A DNA stretch of 64,000 nt from Phoronis australis (lineage: Eukaryota; Phoronida; Phoronidae). Shown in pieces: positions 13,101 through 33,491 of this stretch. The stretch covers positions 584,656-648,655 of the forward strand of contig NMRA01000123.1 of the NCBI GenBank assembly GCA_002633005.1, read 5' to 3'. Under the pieces are notes generated by a model. The model saw nothing but the letters and a program-made list of their open reading frames with translations. It did not search any database and was not told the DNA's origin. The position numbers were made by a program, and so were the translations under genes. How positions within the stretch are numbered: the stretch's first letter is position 1; the number at the start of each line of letters is the position of its first letter.

Positions 13101-13998
13101 GTACTTTCCATTACGAATTCCAGACAGTGTGGAAAGAAAGTGTACCAATTCTGAATTTCCGCTCCTGTGCCTACTCAACCTGCTAAACTGGGCGAAGCGA
13201 TATTTTTTAGACACCCAATACTATATCACGTTATTTGCAATTTTCTGTTAATAATTTGGCAACAAGTGTGTAGTCGGCCTCACCAAATTATTCGGACTTC
13301 CCCGAGGTCTGTAACAGCAAGTTAGCGTTTTATCCTCACACAAGCGACCTTGAAAACTATATTTGTTCTTCACACCTCCCCAACAGGGGTCAGTAGTCTT
13401 GATACAGTTTCCTTTCTTGGCGAGGTGACATTTGTAATTCGCTGAAATGTCAGAGACGTATTAGTACAACCGAGAAGTCGAGTCGCATCCTCCAATAGTT
13501 GTCCCTCATGTTTCAATTTTCGTTTTCGCATAAATTGAGAAAAGTAATTTCTAATTTTACACATTGTATGGAACAACTTAAAAAGTCGGCAAGATCTACA
13601 CGAGTTCGCAGGACAATCTCCTAACGTTCTTTGCTTGTAACAACTGAAACATTGCCGCCGACTGAGTGGCCGATTGGTATACTTTCATCCACTCACGTGC
13701 CTACTACTACGTTCTCGACTGTTCCACTGCACACTCCAAAGGTCATCCAGTTGAGCCTTGATCATCTTGAACCCGTGAATATCAGTATGTTTAACTGTCA
13801 TACCTGTAGTAATTTCGAAAATAGGGTCATTTCCACTGAACGCAACACTAAGTGTTGAAATGCCAAAAGTCGATCTTGGCTGCGCGAGACAATTTTAACT
13901 TTTGAAAGTGAGCTTGAAAACAACTACTTACCTTGGACAAAGAATAGCAGACATGTACCAATAATTGCCACGGCAAAAAATACGTTTGAAACCGACAT
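1079..13998 (-). CDS. GALM: Secreted aldose 1-epimerase (galactose mutarotase), 9 exons
   Basis: Interconverts alpha and beta anomers of aldoses such as galactose and glucose. Coding exons (minus strand): 13932-13998, 10234-10288, 9097-9227, 8330-8502, 7511-7720, 5783-5867, 4431-4569, 2784-2955, 1079-1156. They sum to 1110 nt (369 aa plus TAG) with every phase matching and GT/AG borders. Family landmarks seen: LHGG with His134, NHAYFNLAG with His204, GFDNNY with Asp271, ETQN with Glu333. These align with human GALM His107, His176, Asp243 and Glu307, so the catalytic set is intact. The ending FPDSILQPGCLYEHI matches the family's FP...L.PG..Y close. Unlike the cytosolic vertebrate enzyme, residues 1-22 form a hydrophobic signal sequence (FFAVAIIGTCLLFFV), so I infer secretion or ER lumen. 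The exon 2 acceptor was chosen by phase and is the least certain junction. Confidence 0.93.
1157..2783 (-). other. Mutarotase intron 8
   Basis: No exon, repeat or RNA signal that I recognise; short ORFs in all frames look random. Confidence 0.6.
2784..2955 (-). CDS. GALM: Mutarotase exon 8: catalytic Glu exon
   Basis: Encodes GRLMEVYTDQPGMQFYTGN and GFAMETQNYPDAVNHY with Glu333, the expected general base. Acceptor TTGCAG, donor TAT|GTAAGT. Confidence 0.95.
4431..4569 (-). CDS. GALM: Mutarotase exon 7
   Basis: Encodes NTVYDLTAPRKLHN and NGFDNNYCLLG; Asp271 lies in the GFD motif that binds the sugar. Acceptor TTTTAG, donor GA|GTGAGT. Confidence 0.93.
5783..5867 (-). CDS. GALM: Mutarotase exon 6
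   Basis: Encodes VTVDKFLYQINALYITEDDD and then HIPTG, matching the family's H.V.I.AD.Y.P.D...IPTG. An acidic run (EDDDD) replaces the usual PVDE. Acceptor ACTAG, donor CAG|GTAGG. Confidence 0.9.
7511..7720 (-). CDS. GALM: Mutarotase exon 5: NHAYFNL active-site exon
   Basis: Seventy codons in phase 0. Contains SSDGDQGFPGEV, VTYQLTDDN, ATPVNLCNHAYFNLAGQ with His204 (equivalent of human His176). Confidence 0.95.
8330..8502 (-). CDS. GALM: Mutarotase exon 4: LHGG active-site exon
   Basis: Encodes FGATIGRVCNRIKGG and NTLHGGKHGFDR, including catalytic-type His134. It ends in phase 0 at GACCGC|GTGGGT; reading through the donor instead reaches a stop a few codons later. Confidence 0.95.
9097..9227 (-). 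CDS. GALM: Mutarotase exon 3
   Basis: Encodes the strands with LGAILTSLEVPDKDG and DIVLGYDNLAG, which correspond to the family's G..I..L.VPD..G...DVVLG.D...GY. Acceptor CTACAG, donor G|GTATG. Confidence 0.92.
9333..9470 (+). mobile_element. tRNA-derived SINE-like element in mutarotase intron 2
   Basis: An A-box-like TAGCCTAGTGTGATAGG (9340) and a perfect B box GGTTCGAGTCC (9384) are 44 bp apart, the spacing of a tRNA internal promoter. The flanks do not form an acceptor stem and sequence continues past the tRNA length, so this reads as a SINE head, not a functional tRNA. Confidence 0.5.
10234..10288 (-). CDS. GALM: Mutarotase exon 2
   Basis: Encodes GFIHKELFGISKSGDHVYR, the first strand region (compare the FGE/FG start of the family). 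Donor AG|GTACGT. The acceptor CTGGAG|GG is inferred because it is the AG that keeps phase with exon 1; a nearby GGCAG|GT gives a stop or a wrong phase. Confidence 0.75.
10525..10612. repeat. ATCTCGGGATCTCGAGAT palindrome cluster, copy 1
   Basis: Three nearby words of the form ATCTCGGGATC-TCGAGAT, self-complementary. The flanking 10450-10530 sequence is a diverged inverted copy of 12195-12260, which also lies beside such a palindrome. Confidence 0.5.
12042..12265. mobile_element. SINE-like element with palindrome, copy 2 (mutarotase intron 1)
   Basis: TGGCTTAGTGG (A-box-like, 12049) is followed 41 bp later by GGTCGATCC (B box with one base missing). A palindromic ATCTCGGGATCTCGAGAT lies near 12160, and the final segment is an inverted, diverged copy of 10450-10530. 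Probably two members of one short element family inserted in opposite orientation. Confidence 0.4.
13932..13998 (-). CDS. GALM: Mutarotase exon 1: signal sequence
   Basis: ATG at 13998-13996; encodes a 22-residue N-terminus with an uninterrupted hydrophobic stretch and ends in phase 1 before GTAAGT. The only charged residue comes after this exon, so it is a typical cleavable signal or weak signal anchor. Confidence 0.85.
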
Positions 13999-14160
13999 GA
14001 CTTCTTCGCTCCACTGATGAACTAAGCAGCCGTGTGGTTTTAGTTAGTGTAAAATCCCCGTGGCCGTAATGCGCCACCCGGGGGCACACTGCTAGAGCAA
14101 TGGCAGTCCGTACGCAGCAAGCGTGTTAAGACACATACCAATTTGAAACAGTGCAAGAGG

Positions 14161-14204
14161 NNNNNNNNNNNNNNNNNNNNNNNNNNNNNNNNNNNNNNNN
14201 NNNN
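14161..14204. other. Assembly gap (44 N) followed by poly-C
   Basis: Forty-four N then about 15 C and the words AATCCTGGATCCACCCCTG. The poly-C edge probably caused the assembly break. Any ORF crossing it is artificial. Confidence 0.95.
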
Positions 14205-14219
14205 CCCCCCCCCCCCCCC

Positions 14220-16847
14220 AACTCAAATCCTGGATCCACCCCTGTTTACAACTTCAGTTTCACAAAAAGGACGCCTTGAAATTCGAATGGGATCATTCCG
14301 TCCCAGAAAGGTGCAGTTAGTTGCCTTCACTGATGAGCCGCGTTTTTGCTCGTACGCACACGCAGACGCAGTAACCCCGGGAATCCGACAAACCTTGCTT
14401 TCGATTATTCAGAGGTCACGTTTGTCGTAATCAGCCAGTTGGATGAACACGAAGTCTTTACAAAGGACTGTGAGTAAAGACAGATAACGATAAATCATGT
14501 CATATATTTACACACTGCATTGTCTGGCTTTAGCCACAATACTCATTCTGTTCATGCCATCAGATAACTGTGGCCTTTGTTCTTGGGGTAATCGTAGGCA
14601 TCGATGAATAATCCCAAACAATTGGAATTATCTCTACTCTAACTGTACAGAACAAATTATGTACTTTGGTGGTGACACTGGATTCAGTGCACTGCTCTCC
14701 CCTTATTCTCCAGCATGGAATTCCTTATGATGATTACGACAGAAATCGGGACGTAGTCATCCCGCAAGACGATGATTAACAGCTGGGAATGATGTATTGG
14801 TCCTAAGCATTCTGAATCGAAATCCTCGGGCGACCGGGAGAGACAAATTAGAAAGTGAGTCGAAAGTTGTAGCGACAAGGGCACAATTTAGCGAAGTTGG
14901 ACTTGCTGTTGCCTCTTTTTTGTTGTTAATTCAACATCTTCGTGGAATGGGACTAGTCACCCAATGTGTTATTAACATTGACAGTACCTGGCATTTTGGC
15001 CATATTTGATTGGCAGAAAATATGAAAAATGACGTCTTATTATACATTGTAATTGTATGTGAAAGAACAGAATAGCCTTACATTCGAAAAACTAATTATT
15101 TCGCCTACAAGCCCGTAACACAGTAGCACAGAGAGCGCCCAGAGGGCGCAAAGACTGACAATATACCACTTGTCTGCTACCAAACTAAACTGGATAAGTT
15201 TGACGAAACTGAACTGCCACCTAGGGGCACAAGTAGTCTCACATAAATCCTACGAATCTCAGACGGATCCTCGATGTTCAGTAAATATGGCGTCAAGGGA
15301 AATGGGACAAAAATGACCCTGCTTCTCATCTATTCCGGGAGAATGCATTTTACCTTTTAGCAGTAATTACAGCCCGCAGGCATGAACAATTAGGGTCCAC
15401 GCACGATCAGCTTTACACCATCTGTTTCTGTCAGATCGAAATTAACAGTTGGGTACTAGTTATTACATAATGTATTTATTTCTATTTACAAGACTGTTAA
15501 CATTTGACATTTCCACTGAAGGTTGGTTGAATACAACTCGCCTCGGCCTCTATACAGATAAGTACCCAACAAACCACTGAAAACAATACACTGTAAACAT
15601 GTTTAATACCATCCATAATAATAATCAAACCTTTGAATTTTTTCTATCAAACTTTGGCAAATTCAGGGCCATGACCTATCGCGTATGGAATAGTTTCTAA
15701 CAATAAAAAATAATTGAAGTTTACTGCAAATCAGACCAGAGATACAAGCAGTGTGTTTTTCGACCATACACAAACGTCTTCCTCAGATCCAAAATATGAG
15801 CACAAAGGTATGCTTCAGATGACCGCTCTGTGCAACACAACAAATAAATTGATAAATCAGAATGCTAATCATCTGACAGATAGCACAAATTATCCACAAA
15901 TTCTCACAAGCCTAGTAGACTAACACCAGAATGTATTACAAGCCCTTATGGCAAAACTGGAAACTTGAAGAAAACCAAGACAAGTTTATACACACAGGTT
16001 ATGCTTGACTCAAAATTCACTAGGTGGCGCTGATGGGGCATTACCAGGATCAGAGACCTACATGACCTGAATGCGCTCATTTCAACAGCTGGAACCGTTG
16101 ATTCGGGAGCAAAGCGCAGTGATTTTTTAAGTTTCTCTCTGATGTATCTCAACTAGCAAATCTTCACCACCAAATCACTACAAAAGGCCCTAATGTAGGA
16201 AATTTAGACTATCAACAACAACCACAGATGTAGCCAGCACCCCATCAATGTGTATGGCATAAAAAAATTCTACAAATTGCACAACTCAATAAGATTCAAA
16301 CAAAAGACAAGTGAAGAGTCCAATACAAATATTACATAGAAGGAGGACAGTGCCCAGCTGGAGCAAGCCAAACGACCAAAAACGGGTAACAAATGTCTTA
16401 GATAGAACTTGGTAATGAATGCGAATCCACTTTAGACAGTGTTTAGACACACATTGCTAGGAGGATACTGTTTGGTTTGTGGTACTTGTGCAAGCTCGTT
16501 TCGGCAACTAAAAAGACAGCTCCATTCTTAAGCACTCTACGGATACATTACCATACAAAGCGCATGAAATACATCTAGAAGTTTGGATACTGGATCAAAT
16601 GGCTTACCAATACTAACCAGCTGTGGACCATCATGGAAATTAGTAAAGGCAGGAATTAGTGAACAATGCAGGCACAAGTTTATCACTGGAACCATGCAAC
16701 ATGCGATATTCCTTTGGAAATGCTGAATTCAACAACTGGTTTGAGTCAGCTCCTCGTTTGCTGACATAATGTGGAAATGATCCGAACGATAAATACGGGC
16801 AGAATGTCTCTAGCATCGAGTTGTGCAGAATTTTTACATAAGGAGCA
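14220..16847. other. Intergenic / ARF 3' flank
   Basis: No gene seen. A minus-strand AATAAA at 15475-15480 is a possible distal poly(A) signal for the ARF gene. A GGTGGCGCTG word at about 16022 recurs at 3624 and 19321, suggesting short shared repeat fragments. Confidence 0.45.
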
Positions 16848-25012
<8,165 letters not shown>

Positions 25013-28000
25013 GATGAAACGCTCGCTGGATACCAAAGTCGTTGAGTAAAACCACGCGGTCACACTTGCCAAATTTGCTTGCCCAAGTTAAAACCGTTTA
25101 ATGAGTGATACAGAACACTTTGCCACGTCAGTTCGAACACCGAGTTTCTGAGTGACGTCGCAAAATGGTGGAAACTCCCACAATGCCATATCTGCCGTTA
25201 GATGTCGCGCATCGTCAGAATGAACTGAGGGCCGAAGCCGCCAATGCTAGCTGCCGTAGGCGCGAATTCAGGCACGCGCAGTTCACATTCACTGGTTCAG
25301 TTCTAGATATGGAATGCCATTTCCAGCACAGGACCTTTTTATTCTACTGTTAGAGCTCGAAACTCCAAGTTTTCACAGGATTAGCCGCGAGAGTTTGCAC
25401 TAATGAATTTCTGGTTGTCTGCTCCCGGCCTTCACTAAGTTAGTCGACTGAGCTAGTAGTGTTGATCGAGTTGTTAAATAGGCCTAAGGTAAGCTTCATT
25501 GCTTCGTTCCATTGTATCATTTCTTGTCACTTAACGAGTTAACTTTCAGTGTCACTTTTGTAGTTAAGAGTGTGTGTTTATATGCTTGTTTTCAGTCGTT
25601 TCCAACATTTGCCGGTGCAATGCAACGGTCTACCTCATTGCCCACTCTTTTGTTAAAAAGATGTCTCAGTGAGCAGAAATGGTATATATCGAATTAGGCC
25701 TAGCTATATCCATGAAATAAATTTAAAACGTCAAAATTTTACCTTGTAAAAGAACTCTTTGTGTTACTGACAGCTTACTACTTACTTGGCTGCCCGTCCC
25801 TCTCTGCCGGGCGGAGTGTCCCACTTTTTGCCGAACTTTTCCCGCCATACCAGCAAAATGTGCCCGCTAATTTTTGACGCATGGGTGAATTTGTCTCACG
25901 ACTGAATGACCCATGCCAATTTCTGTAAGTCTGCCATGACATTGCTGCGGAGTGGAACCCACTCCTTCGCCGCGCTCCTAGTCCAACGCTCTCATGGCTA
26001 ACCATGAAAAACGGCCTATAATTTAAAGCTTATTGAAATAGCAAAGTCACTGGCCATGGTTTCAGCAAGTGTCTGGCAGAAAACAGCGACAATGACGAAT
26101 TTCAATGAAACCATCAAACACAATGGATAGTATTTAAGAGCTCTAAGGCCCCTTCCAAGAAAATGACTAAATTCATTTTAGACTTAAAAGTTTAACATTT
26201 GTCTCAACTTCCAAGAAATGAAACTCCCACGTCTGATAAGTTACGCAAACTTAAGACAAAACTTTGTCAAAACTTTAAGTCAAACTTAAGATCTCTTTCT
26301 TGAAACAGACTTTAGTTTTATCTTAAAATATACAGAAATTGAAGATTTTTCTTTGCTAACTCAGTTTTCTTGAATCGGGGACATTGTCAACATTGATTAG
26401 GCCAAGAAGTCCAATGAAAGGGATCCCACGTGGACACCCTAACCGGTTGAGATTGGGCAAATCGACTGGTTTGCACACCACAGAATCTGCCGATTCAGAT
26501 CAAAGACACCACGCAGCTGTGGTTAATTAAATCGCCTCAGGCTGTTTGTTATATCGTTCTCTATATAATGGGACCATCATAAATTCATTACAATACAACA
26601 GGACTTTTATATTTTCGTTTTGAACATTTGTAAATAACGTATTTGAATAGTTCGTGAAAAGCATGCGTGATTAAGTTCTTGAATTTTGAAGAAATGTGAC
26701 TTTTATAACCTAAAACTTCGTCAAGTCTGTTGGGTGCGCAACTTAATTGGGCCATTTACCGAACCACAATGCGACATTTGGATGTTGAGGTAAGCCAAGT
26801 GTCATGGCACAATTCTTGGCATGCCGTATGTAAACCCAAAATACGTGTTCGTGTTGTAAAACCGATGAAGATGGCTAAGTTTTAAATTACTGAGGCCGGT
26901 GTTCACATGTGATACACCGAAACGATCGAATCATAAGACGGTTGCAAAGGACCATACGTAATTATTTCTCCAGTTCTTTCGGCTCTATTGATAGACTTGA
27001 TAACTAGCGATAGAGATAGTGACAAAGTGGAATGAAGACGAATTTGGGCGGTTCCAGTGTTAAGGTACTACAAACACGTCATCTGTCAAGAAATCTGTTA
27101 CATGTCTGGGTCTGGGGTCTGATCTCCGAACTCTGATTCGACTCAGACTCACAATCGAAACCAATTAATCACGCGATATGATTCGGGTACAAACCCGTAA
27201 GTTTACTCCAAGCCTTTCATGCCCGGCATTGGATAATTTTCAAGTCGAGTTTCGCGTTTCGGGCCCTGGTGTCGATGTCTGATGTCTGGACTAATGGGAT
27301 CAGGTTCGGCGTATGTTTATTTTGTAAACCTAAAAAGCCACTTGTGAAACGTATTGTAATAATATCTTTTTATTGATAGTTGTTACTGATGATCACTGGG
27401 CTTGATGCAAAATCGAAATGACTTCCCGCCGCGATCGGAGGAGTTCTCCATGATCCCGTTGTCCGCCGTGGTTCATGGGCGGCGCAGCACTGAAAAAAGT
27501 AAGGGGCTATAGCTCCCCCCCCCCCTAGCCCCCCTGTGGTGCAACGCCCATAGACCATGGGGGGCGTAGCGCTGAAAAAAGTGGGGGGGCTATAGCTCCG
27601 CAGTAGCCGATCGTTTTCAACTGACCCAAATAACACGCGTTTTGATGTTATTTTAAAACAACATAAATTATTTAAATGGTTGAAGACACATTGCCTTGAA
27701 TTCAGCGATTGTCTGGCATGTTAAAGAGGTGAAAATTATTAATCACAAAAGCACAACGGATTCTTTTGCTTTGTAGTTATGATCAATTTTTTTCAGCCTT
27801 AAAGCGATAAAAGTCCTTTAATTGGGCTTTCATTTCTTTGAAAAAGTGTTGTTTGTTTATGTTGTATTGTTCTGTCATAGTTAATGATATTCTCTTGTGT
27901 GTGGTGATTTAGATTGTGCAACTGACTTAAATGAAGTAACGGGAAGAATTGTCGTTGCTACTTCTTTCTCTTGCTTTGAACCCCTTCTCCAAAACATCAA

Positions 28001-28357
28001 CAAGTTTGACTGCAGTCACTCCCTTCACGTATTTCGGGAGTTCGTGTTCACGCCTTCTATAAGATAATGTTTTTCATTCATTTCAGAGAGGTAATTATTC
28101 TTATGCTTACGTTTGTTGTGCGGGAACGACACTTATGAGTGGGCTATGCTATGTTGTGCGAATCACTGCACTTGAAACTGTCCACAGAGCCCTTTGAACG
28201 CATTGTATCTGGTTTTGAAGGCGAAGTGAACCCACCTGAAAGATAACAACAAGGTCAACATTCTTCCTCATATATCGAGGACTTCTGAACTGGCTAGCGT
28301 TATAGCTCAGAGCCTCGTATCGAGACATAAGAGACGGGTGTATTCAACGATCTCAAC
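25013..28357. promoter_or_regulatory. Divergent intergenic region between ARF and CUB-receptor genes
   Basis: The ARF start (minus) and receptor start (plus) face away from each other across 3.3 kb. A CpG-rich stretch at about 25130-25290 holds TGACGTCG (CRE-like, 25152) and several CGCG words, and is the best promoter candidate for ARF. Near 27470-27600 lies a G/C-rich repeat described separately. Poly-T/A stretches fill the rest. No coding ORF seen. Confidence 0.4.
27470..27600. repeat. GGGGGCTATAGC repeat, copy 1
   Basis: Two head-to-tail units with GGGCGGCGCAGCACTGAAAA followed by G-run, CTATAGC, C-run and CCCATAGACCATGG-type words. The same words appear in opposite orientation at about 41590-41725. 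ORFs over it (CCAAHE-like peptides) are by-products of the repeat. Confidence 0.6.
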
Positions 28358-28418
28358 ATGAGTGTGTGGCCTTGCGTAAAACAGTTGGCCACCCTGCTGT
28401 CAGTAATTACATTAACTG
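28358..28418 (+). CDS. CUB receptor exon 1: signal peptide
   Basis: MSVWPCVKQLATLLSVITLT, hydrophobic after a Lys, ending in phase 1 at ACTG|GTGAGT. Assignment depends on phase agreement with exon 2 across a long intron and on the lack of a better upstream start. Confidence 0.7.
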
Positions 28419-31400
28419 GTGAGTTAGATTTATTTGGATCTCTTATACAAGTACTGTACATGAGCGAAGACCCTGTCCAGGTTCACAGTACCGTCCCAGT
28501 GGTTTGTACCCGTGGTGGCTTTAGTGTACACGGCCACTGTCGCTCGCAATGAAATGCCGTGATTACTTCGTTTAGGTTTTCGTAGTATATACAGTGTACA
28601 TCACATTTTTATTTTTGCGACAAGTTCCGTAGCCGCTATCGCTTCGTGGGAATGTCTCCAAAAACAGCTGTATTGTTCGCTTATTCATTGACTTGAAACG
28701 TTTTATGAAGAAGTTTGTAGATCAAAATTGTATCCGTCTTTAATCCACCACTTTTTGATATAAATTATCTGAAGTAACTAGCAACTGTCAATTCATGAAA
28801 GTACATATTTTCGGAAACTTGGGAACAGAGACAAACTGAATGTAATCGTGTCTTTCATAACAATGTTCCGTTCTCATGGTGAGTGCATTTTTGGCAAACT
28901 GTCGTTTTTTGAAAGCTGCGTTTATAAGGGAAAGGTCCTTTCACCAGCATTCACCAAATTTTCTGTATTAAAAGTTTGATAGAATTTTTCAAACCCGTGT
29001 CTGGTATTTTCCATACTTATAGCGCCGATGTGTTAAAATTATAACAGGGTTATAGGTTAGTTTCAACAATACGGGAAATATTAAAGACCATTCAACGTAA
29101 CTGTAAAGTGGACCCTTTCGCATGCGTGTTTTTTTTTTTTTGTGAAAAGGACCATTTTGTTGAGAGCTTTGCCAGAAAAGGCACTTTGTGTAGGGAAATT
29201 GGTCGTGAAAAGATCACCTCTGAACGACACGCTCCGTATACAATGTACCTCTTCCATATAGGAGTGCCTGATGGGTTCGTCACTTTAGTGGGTTTTCGGA
29301 GTTGCGTACCCACTTGAACCAAGAACTGACTATCGAATAATAAGTGAACTACATTTTTAGAGAAAAAACATTTACAACCTCCGGTCCAACTTTGGGTTAA
29401 CCGAGCAAACGAGGAAGGCACCCACTCCTCCATCGTTGATTTTTAGCGAACGTAATTACCACAACACTCATGTTTAGTCCTGATAAGGACAACAGTGGGC
29501 AACCTCCGGGGTGCAGCCAATTACAAAATTGGAAAATTATACTAAGACGCTGTGGCCAAAGAGTGAGCGTTTGAACTTGGTTTTTGACAAAACCTGTTAA
29601 CTAGAAAAAGAGTTAAGCCAACATTTGCAAACATAGCAAAATATATGTAATTCGATACTGCCCTTTTGCTTCCATACATCAATGGATCCCGCTAATCAAT
29701 GTCAGTAAACTTCATATTTAAGGAAATGAAAGTTAATGCGTCAATACTACTACATGATATATGACAACTGGAACGAACTTTTGTACCGCTATTCAGCCGT
29801 GTATTTTATTTCTTTCGAAAAGAAAGGAAGTATAAAACACTTAGCAAAACGATATTTCTTTTCATGACTTTTTATTTTAGTTCATAGTTGTCACAGCAGT
29901 ACGAAGCTATTTAAATTGCTTGGATTGTATTTATTCTGGAAGTCTTTCAGTGTACACCTTTTTTGCTGCGAATTCACTCCAACATGAGTAAAATGAAATA
30001 GAGCACGACATGTAAGTTTTCATTTATTCAAAATCACATTTTTGACTTACCCTGCGTTATGAAAACTGATTATTCAAATAGTTTATTCTAATTTAGTTTA
30101 TCCAAGTCTGAAGTTTCAACTTTTGCACTTATATTGTCGCCGGGGTGAGAAGTACGCTATCTGTGAACTAACTCCTCGTAGGACCGGTAATCCAGGAGTA
30201 TCGCGCAGAAGGTCGTCATCTTACAGCAGGCAGGTTTCCCGCAAGTGGCCGCCTCCAAAAGTATTAATTTTTAATGTGTTACCTCTACAAAAAGATTTTG
30301 CACTTGTGGTGCATGGAGAACCAATAAAATGCTGCTGAGGATGCGACACTTCCAAAATCCACTTTTTAAAACTGAAGACAGACTGAATGTCCATGCAAAT
30401 TATTCCTTGATGTACTTGGGTAGCGCGTTTTCCGTCATGAAAAACTTGTTAAGGACACGATCCTTGAGGTTGTTTATTCCGTGAGTACGCTTAGAATAAA
30501 GTTCGACATTCAACAGAACATTGGTAAAGTAACTGATCAAGAGACATGATTAAAAGACACACGATATTTCGAAACATACATGTACTTGTTTCATTCTCAA
30601 GTGGAAATAAAACCGACGGAGTAAAACAACCGCTGAGCAAAACCAGTAACAGGTTTTCGAAATATCGTGTCATTTGTGAGCATTATAGACAGCGAGAGAT
30701 TTAAAGAAGAATGCCACCCAAAAACAACCTATTTTGTATCAATTTAACTCGAGTAGTGCTACTCGATAACGGCACTTTCGGTTGCGTTACCTGACACCTG
30801 ACGGCAGACGGATGTGTTGAAATTGTCCAATGACGTCATTGGTTTCACACGCAGTCTGTTCAGCAGTTCACAACACGGGTTACTGGTGTCAGCTTATTGC
30901 TTGAATTCATCTTTAAACGCCAATAAATCATCAAACTTCGATGTAAAACCCTTAAAAATACACCGAGTTCTTATAAAACCGTGTCGTTTTATTTCGCTGT
31001 TACAGATTTATTGGTATTTGGACACACCGTAGCCTACAAAGTTCGGCAGGCCAATTTACCAAGGTCCGTAGCAGGAGTTTGGAGTCTGTTCGGAGATAAA
31101 TTCGAAGTATTTTTCCGTGAGATATAGACAGGAAAACCTAGATCTGTTTTGTTTAGACGTGTGATTTTTTGAGTTCTAAACACTCAAAACGCTTGTTATC
31201 CCGGCCACTGGCTCGGAACCCGATCAGTCCCGTCGCGGCCGGATTGAAGACATCACGAACATAAACCAGCCAAGGTTGGAAACTAAACTTCCAGTCAAGA
31301 AAATACTGTACTACTGAGCCAAAGAAGTAATGTGCACGTGATTATGTTGGTGAATTAGCCCAAGAAACCGCAAATCTACTTACTCGTCAGGGGCCGCGAA

Positions 31401-33445
31401 TTCAGGTTCTCCTTTGGCCACAGAACCGGTCAGGGCAGAAGTTGTACATTGACAATCATTATTTGAATAATGTAAATGTAAATAAAGATTCTCCTAATAC
31501 CTAGCAGTGGGACAGAAAATCGAGTTATTGTTTCACAACATTTTCTGTCACCCAGCACTGAATGGGCTCACACGGCCTCGGTGTCCGGTCAATTAGTTTT
31601 CATTATTGCACCAAGCCGGTAACGCAGTGATTTATTCATTGCTGGCTTCTCAAATCATTTGCACTCACGAACACTCCAAAGGCATTACAAATTGCATATA
31701 ATGAGACAGAATTTGTTACAGTTTTATAAAAGTATTGTTTAGGGTGAGAATATTTCATTTTGAAACGGAACGCTCTGTAATAAACGTCAACATGGCAACT
31801 CGCAATTCCGACTTGGAGGAGTACTCATCTGACGAAGACTTCCCATGTAGATCGTTAGGTTTCTCACGATATCAGTTCGAACCAGAATGCACTGATCAAG
31901 AAATATTAGAGAGGCGCCGTGAACGTGCACAGACAATGGAGCCATATGGATAGTTCCGAAAACCGTCTCAATGAGTTGTCATGGTGTCAGTCCGCTAACT
32001 GCACCAAAACGATGTGCCCACTTTCCTCGCAGCTTCATAGTTCGCACAAGCGGGAATGACACACCACACCATGGCAGCACTCACTCTGCAGATGAACCAC
32101 TGACGTCGCTGCGGAGTTTATCACCTTCCTCACAGGTTAACGCGACACCTCTCGGCAAGTAAGGTCGACCGTGTACGAGCCGATGTGTTCAGAGACCGAT
32201 TAAGATGGTTAAGAAGATTTATTAAATCGGGTGGCATTGTCCTTTACGGAGCTGAGTCCAATCGGGCAATGGACGTACCCGACAAATTATCTCTAAATTC
32301 TAAATTCTGAATTCCAAATAGTATTAGACACGCTCTGTTATATTTTTAGTATGATCGTAAGTGGACGGTCTCTTGTACGCTGTTATGGAACCTTGTGGTG
32401 CAAGTCGGTCAGTTTCTAGTCCAAGTTTGTACGGTCACAAGATTCGAGCTACAAAGTCTCCACTAAAGCAATCCTTGCACAGATGTCTCTGGTCTACGGT
32501 GCTTTCTGACAGTTTGTCAGAACCCATACGTTGAGCATGACAAAGAACAAGCAACCTAGATACATTATGCTAATTTTCCACGTTTGGTTGGTCTGAGCAT
32601 GGTCACTAAAGAATTGAAAACCAACACTATTGATTTTGGCTTCGTGTCTGTTCTTGCACCGCACGTAAACTTCTAACTGTGTTCAAGACCATAAGAATTC
32701 GCCCGACATTTTGATTCTCGACGAGCGGTTTTTGTCCTGGCCATAAGCAAAGAGAGAAGAAGAATCTTGGTTATTTTTGCGCTCCAAACCATCTGCTATA
32801 CTCCGAATGCATGTTGGTTAACTTCAGTCTTTTTGGTCAGTTCAGACAACATCCAAAAGCATCCGATGTTTTTCTATTATATTTTCGGTACACAGATAAA
32901 TAAGATTCAAGTTTGTTTCTTAAGACAGGACGATTCAGAACATTACTGTCATTACATGTTGCACAGTTCCTAACAAATGTTGCTTAAAGACAATTATCAA
33001 CGGTCATAAAACCAAATGTAAAGGGATAGCCATTGAAATTGAAAGTGTCCAGACTATTGCAAAGTAGCCATTATGAAATGTTTTACAAAAACTCGATGTT
33101 TAAAAACAGTCCATGTAACCTCGCGGTTGTTGTGGTTTGCAGATTACCCAGCAACCTTTACTAACACGTCATAAATACTTGTTTCTCACGAATTGAGCAC
33201 AATTGCTATCATTACCCTGCTCGTGTAAGCGCAGAGTACTGTTGCTCCTGGGTTTTCTTCAATTTTATTCTTATTACTCTGCGCGTTCAAGCGCAGTTTT
33301 GCTGTTCTACGTATTTTATCTTTTTGTTATTACTCTGCGCGTGCAAGCGCAGAGTTTTACTGTTCTACGTATTTTATCTTCTTATTCTTGTTATTACTTT
33401 GCACGAGCAAGCGCAGTTTTACTGTTCTACTGTATGTATTTTATC

Positions 33446-33491
<46 letters not shown>

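Noticed and set aside
14143-14430. 95-codon ORF across the N gap
   Set aside because: Its start lies left of 44 unknown bases and poly-C; not a real reading frame.
29092-29433. 113-codon minus-strand ORF in receptor intron 1
   Set aside because: No recognisable domain, low-complexity Lys/Phe tail from a T-run, no splice or start context.
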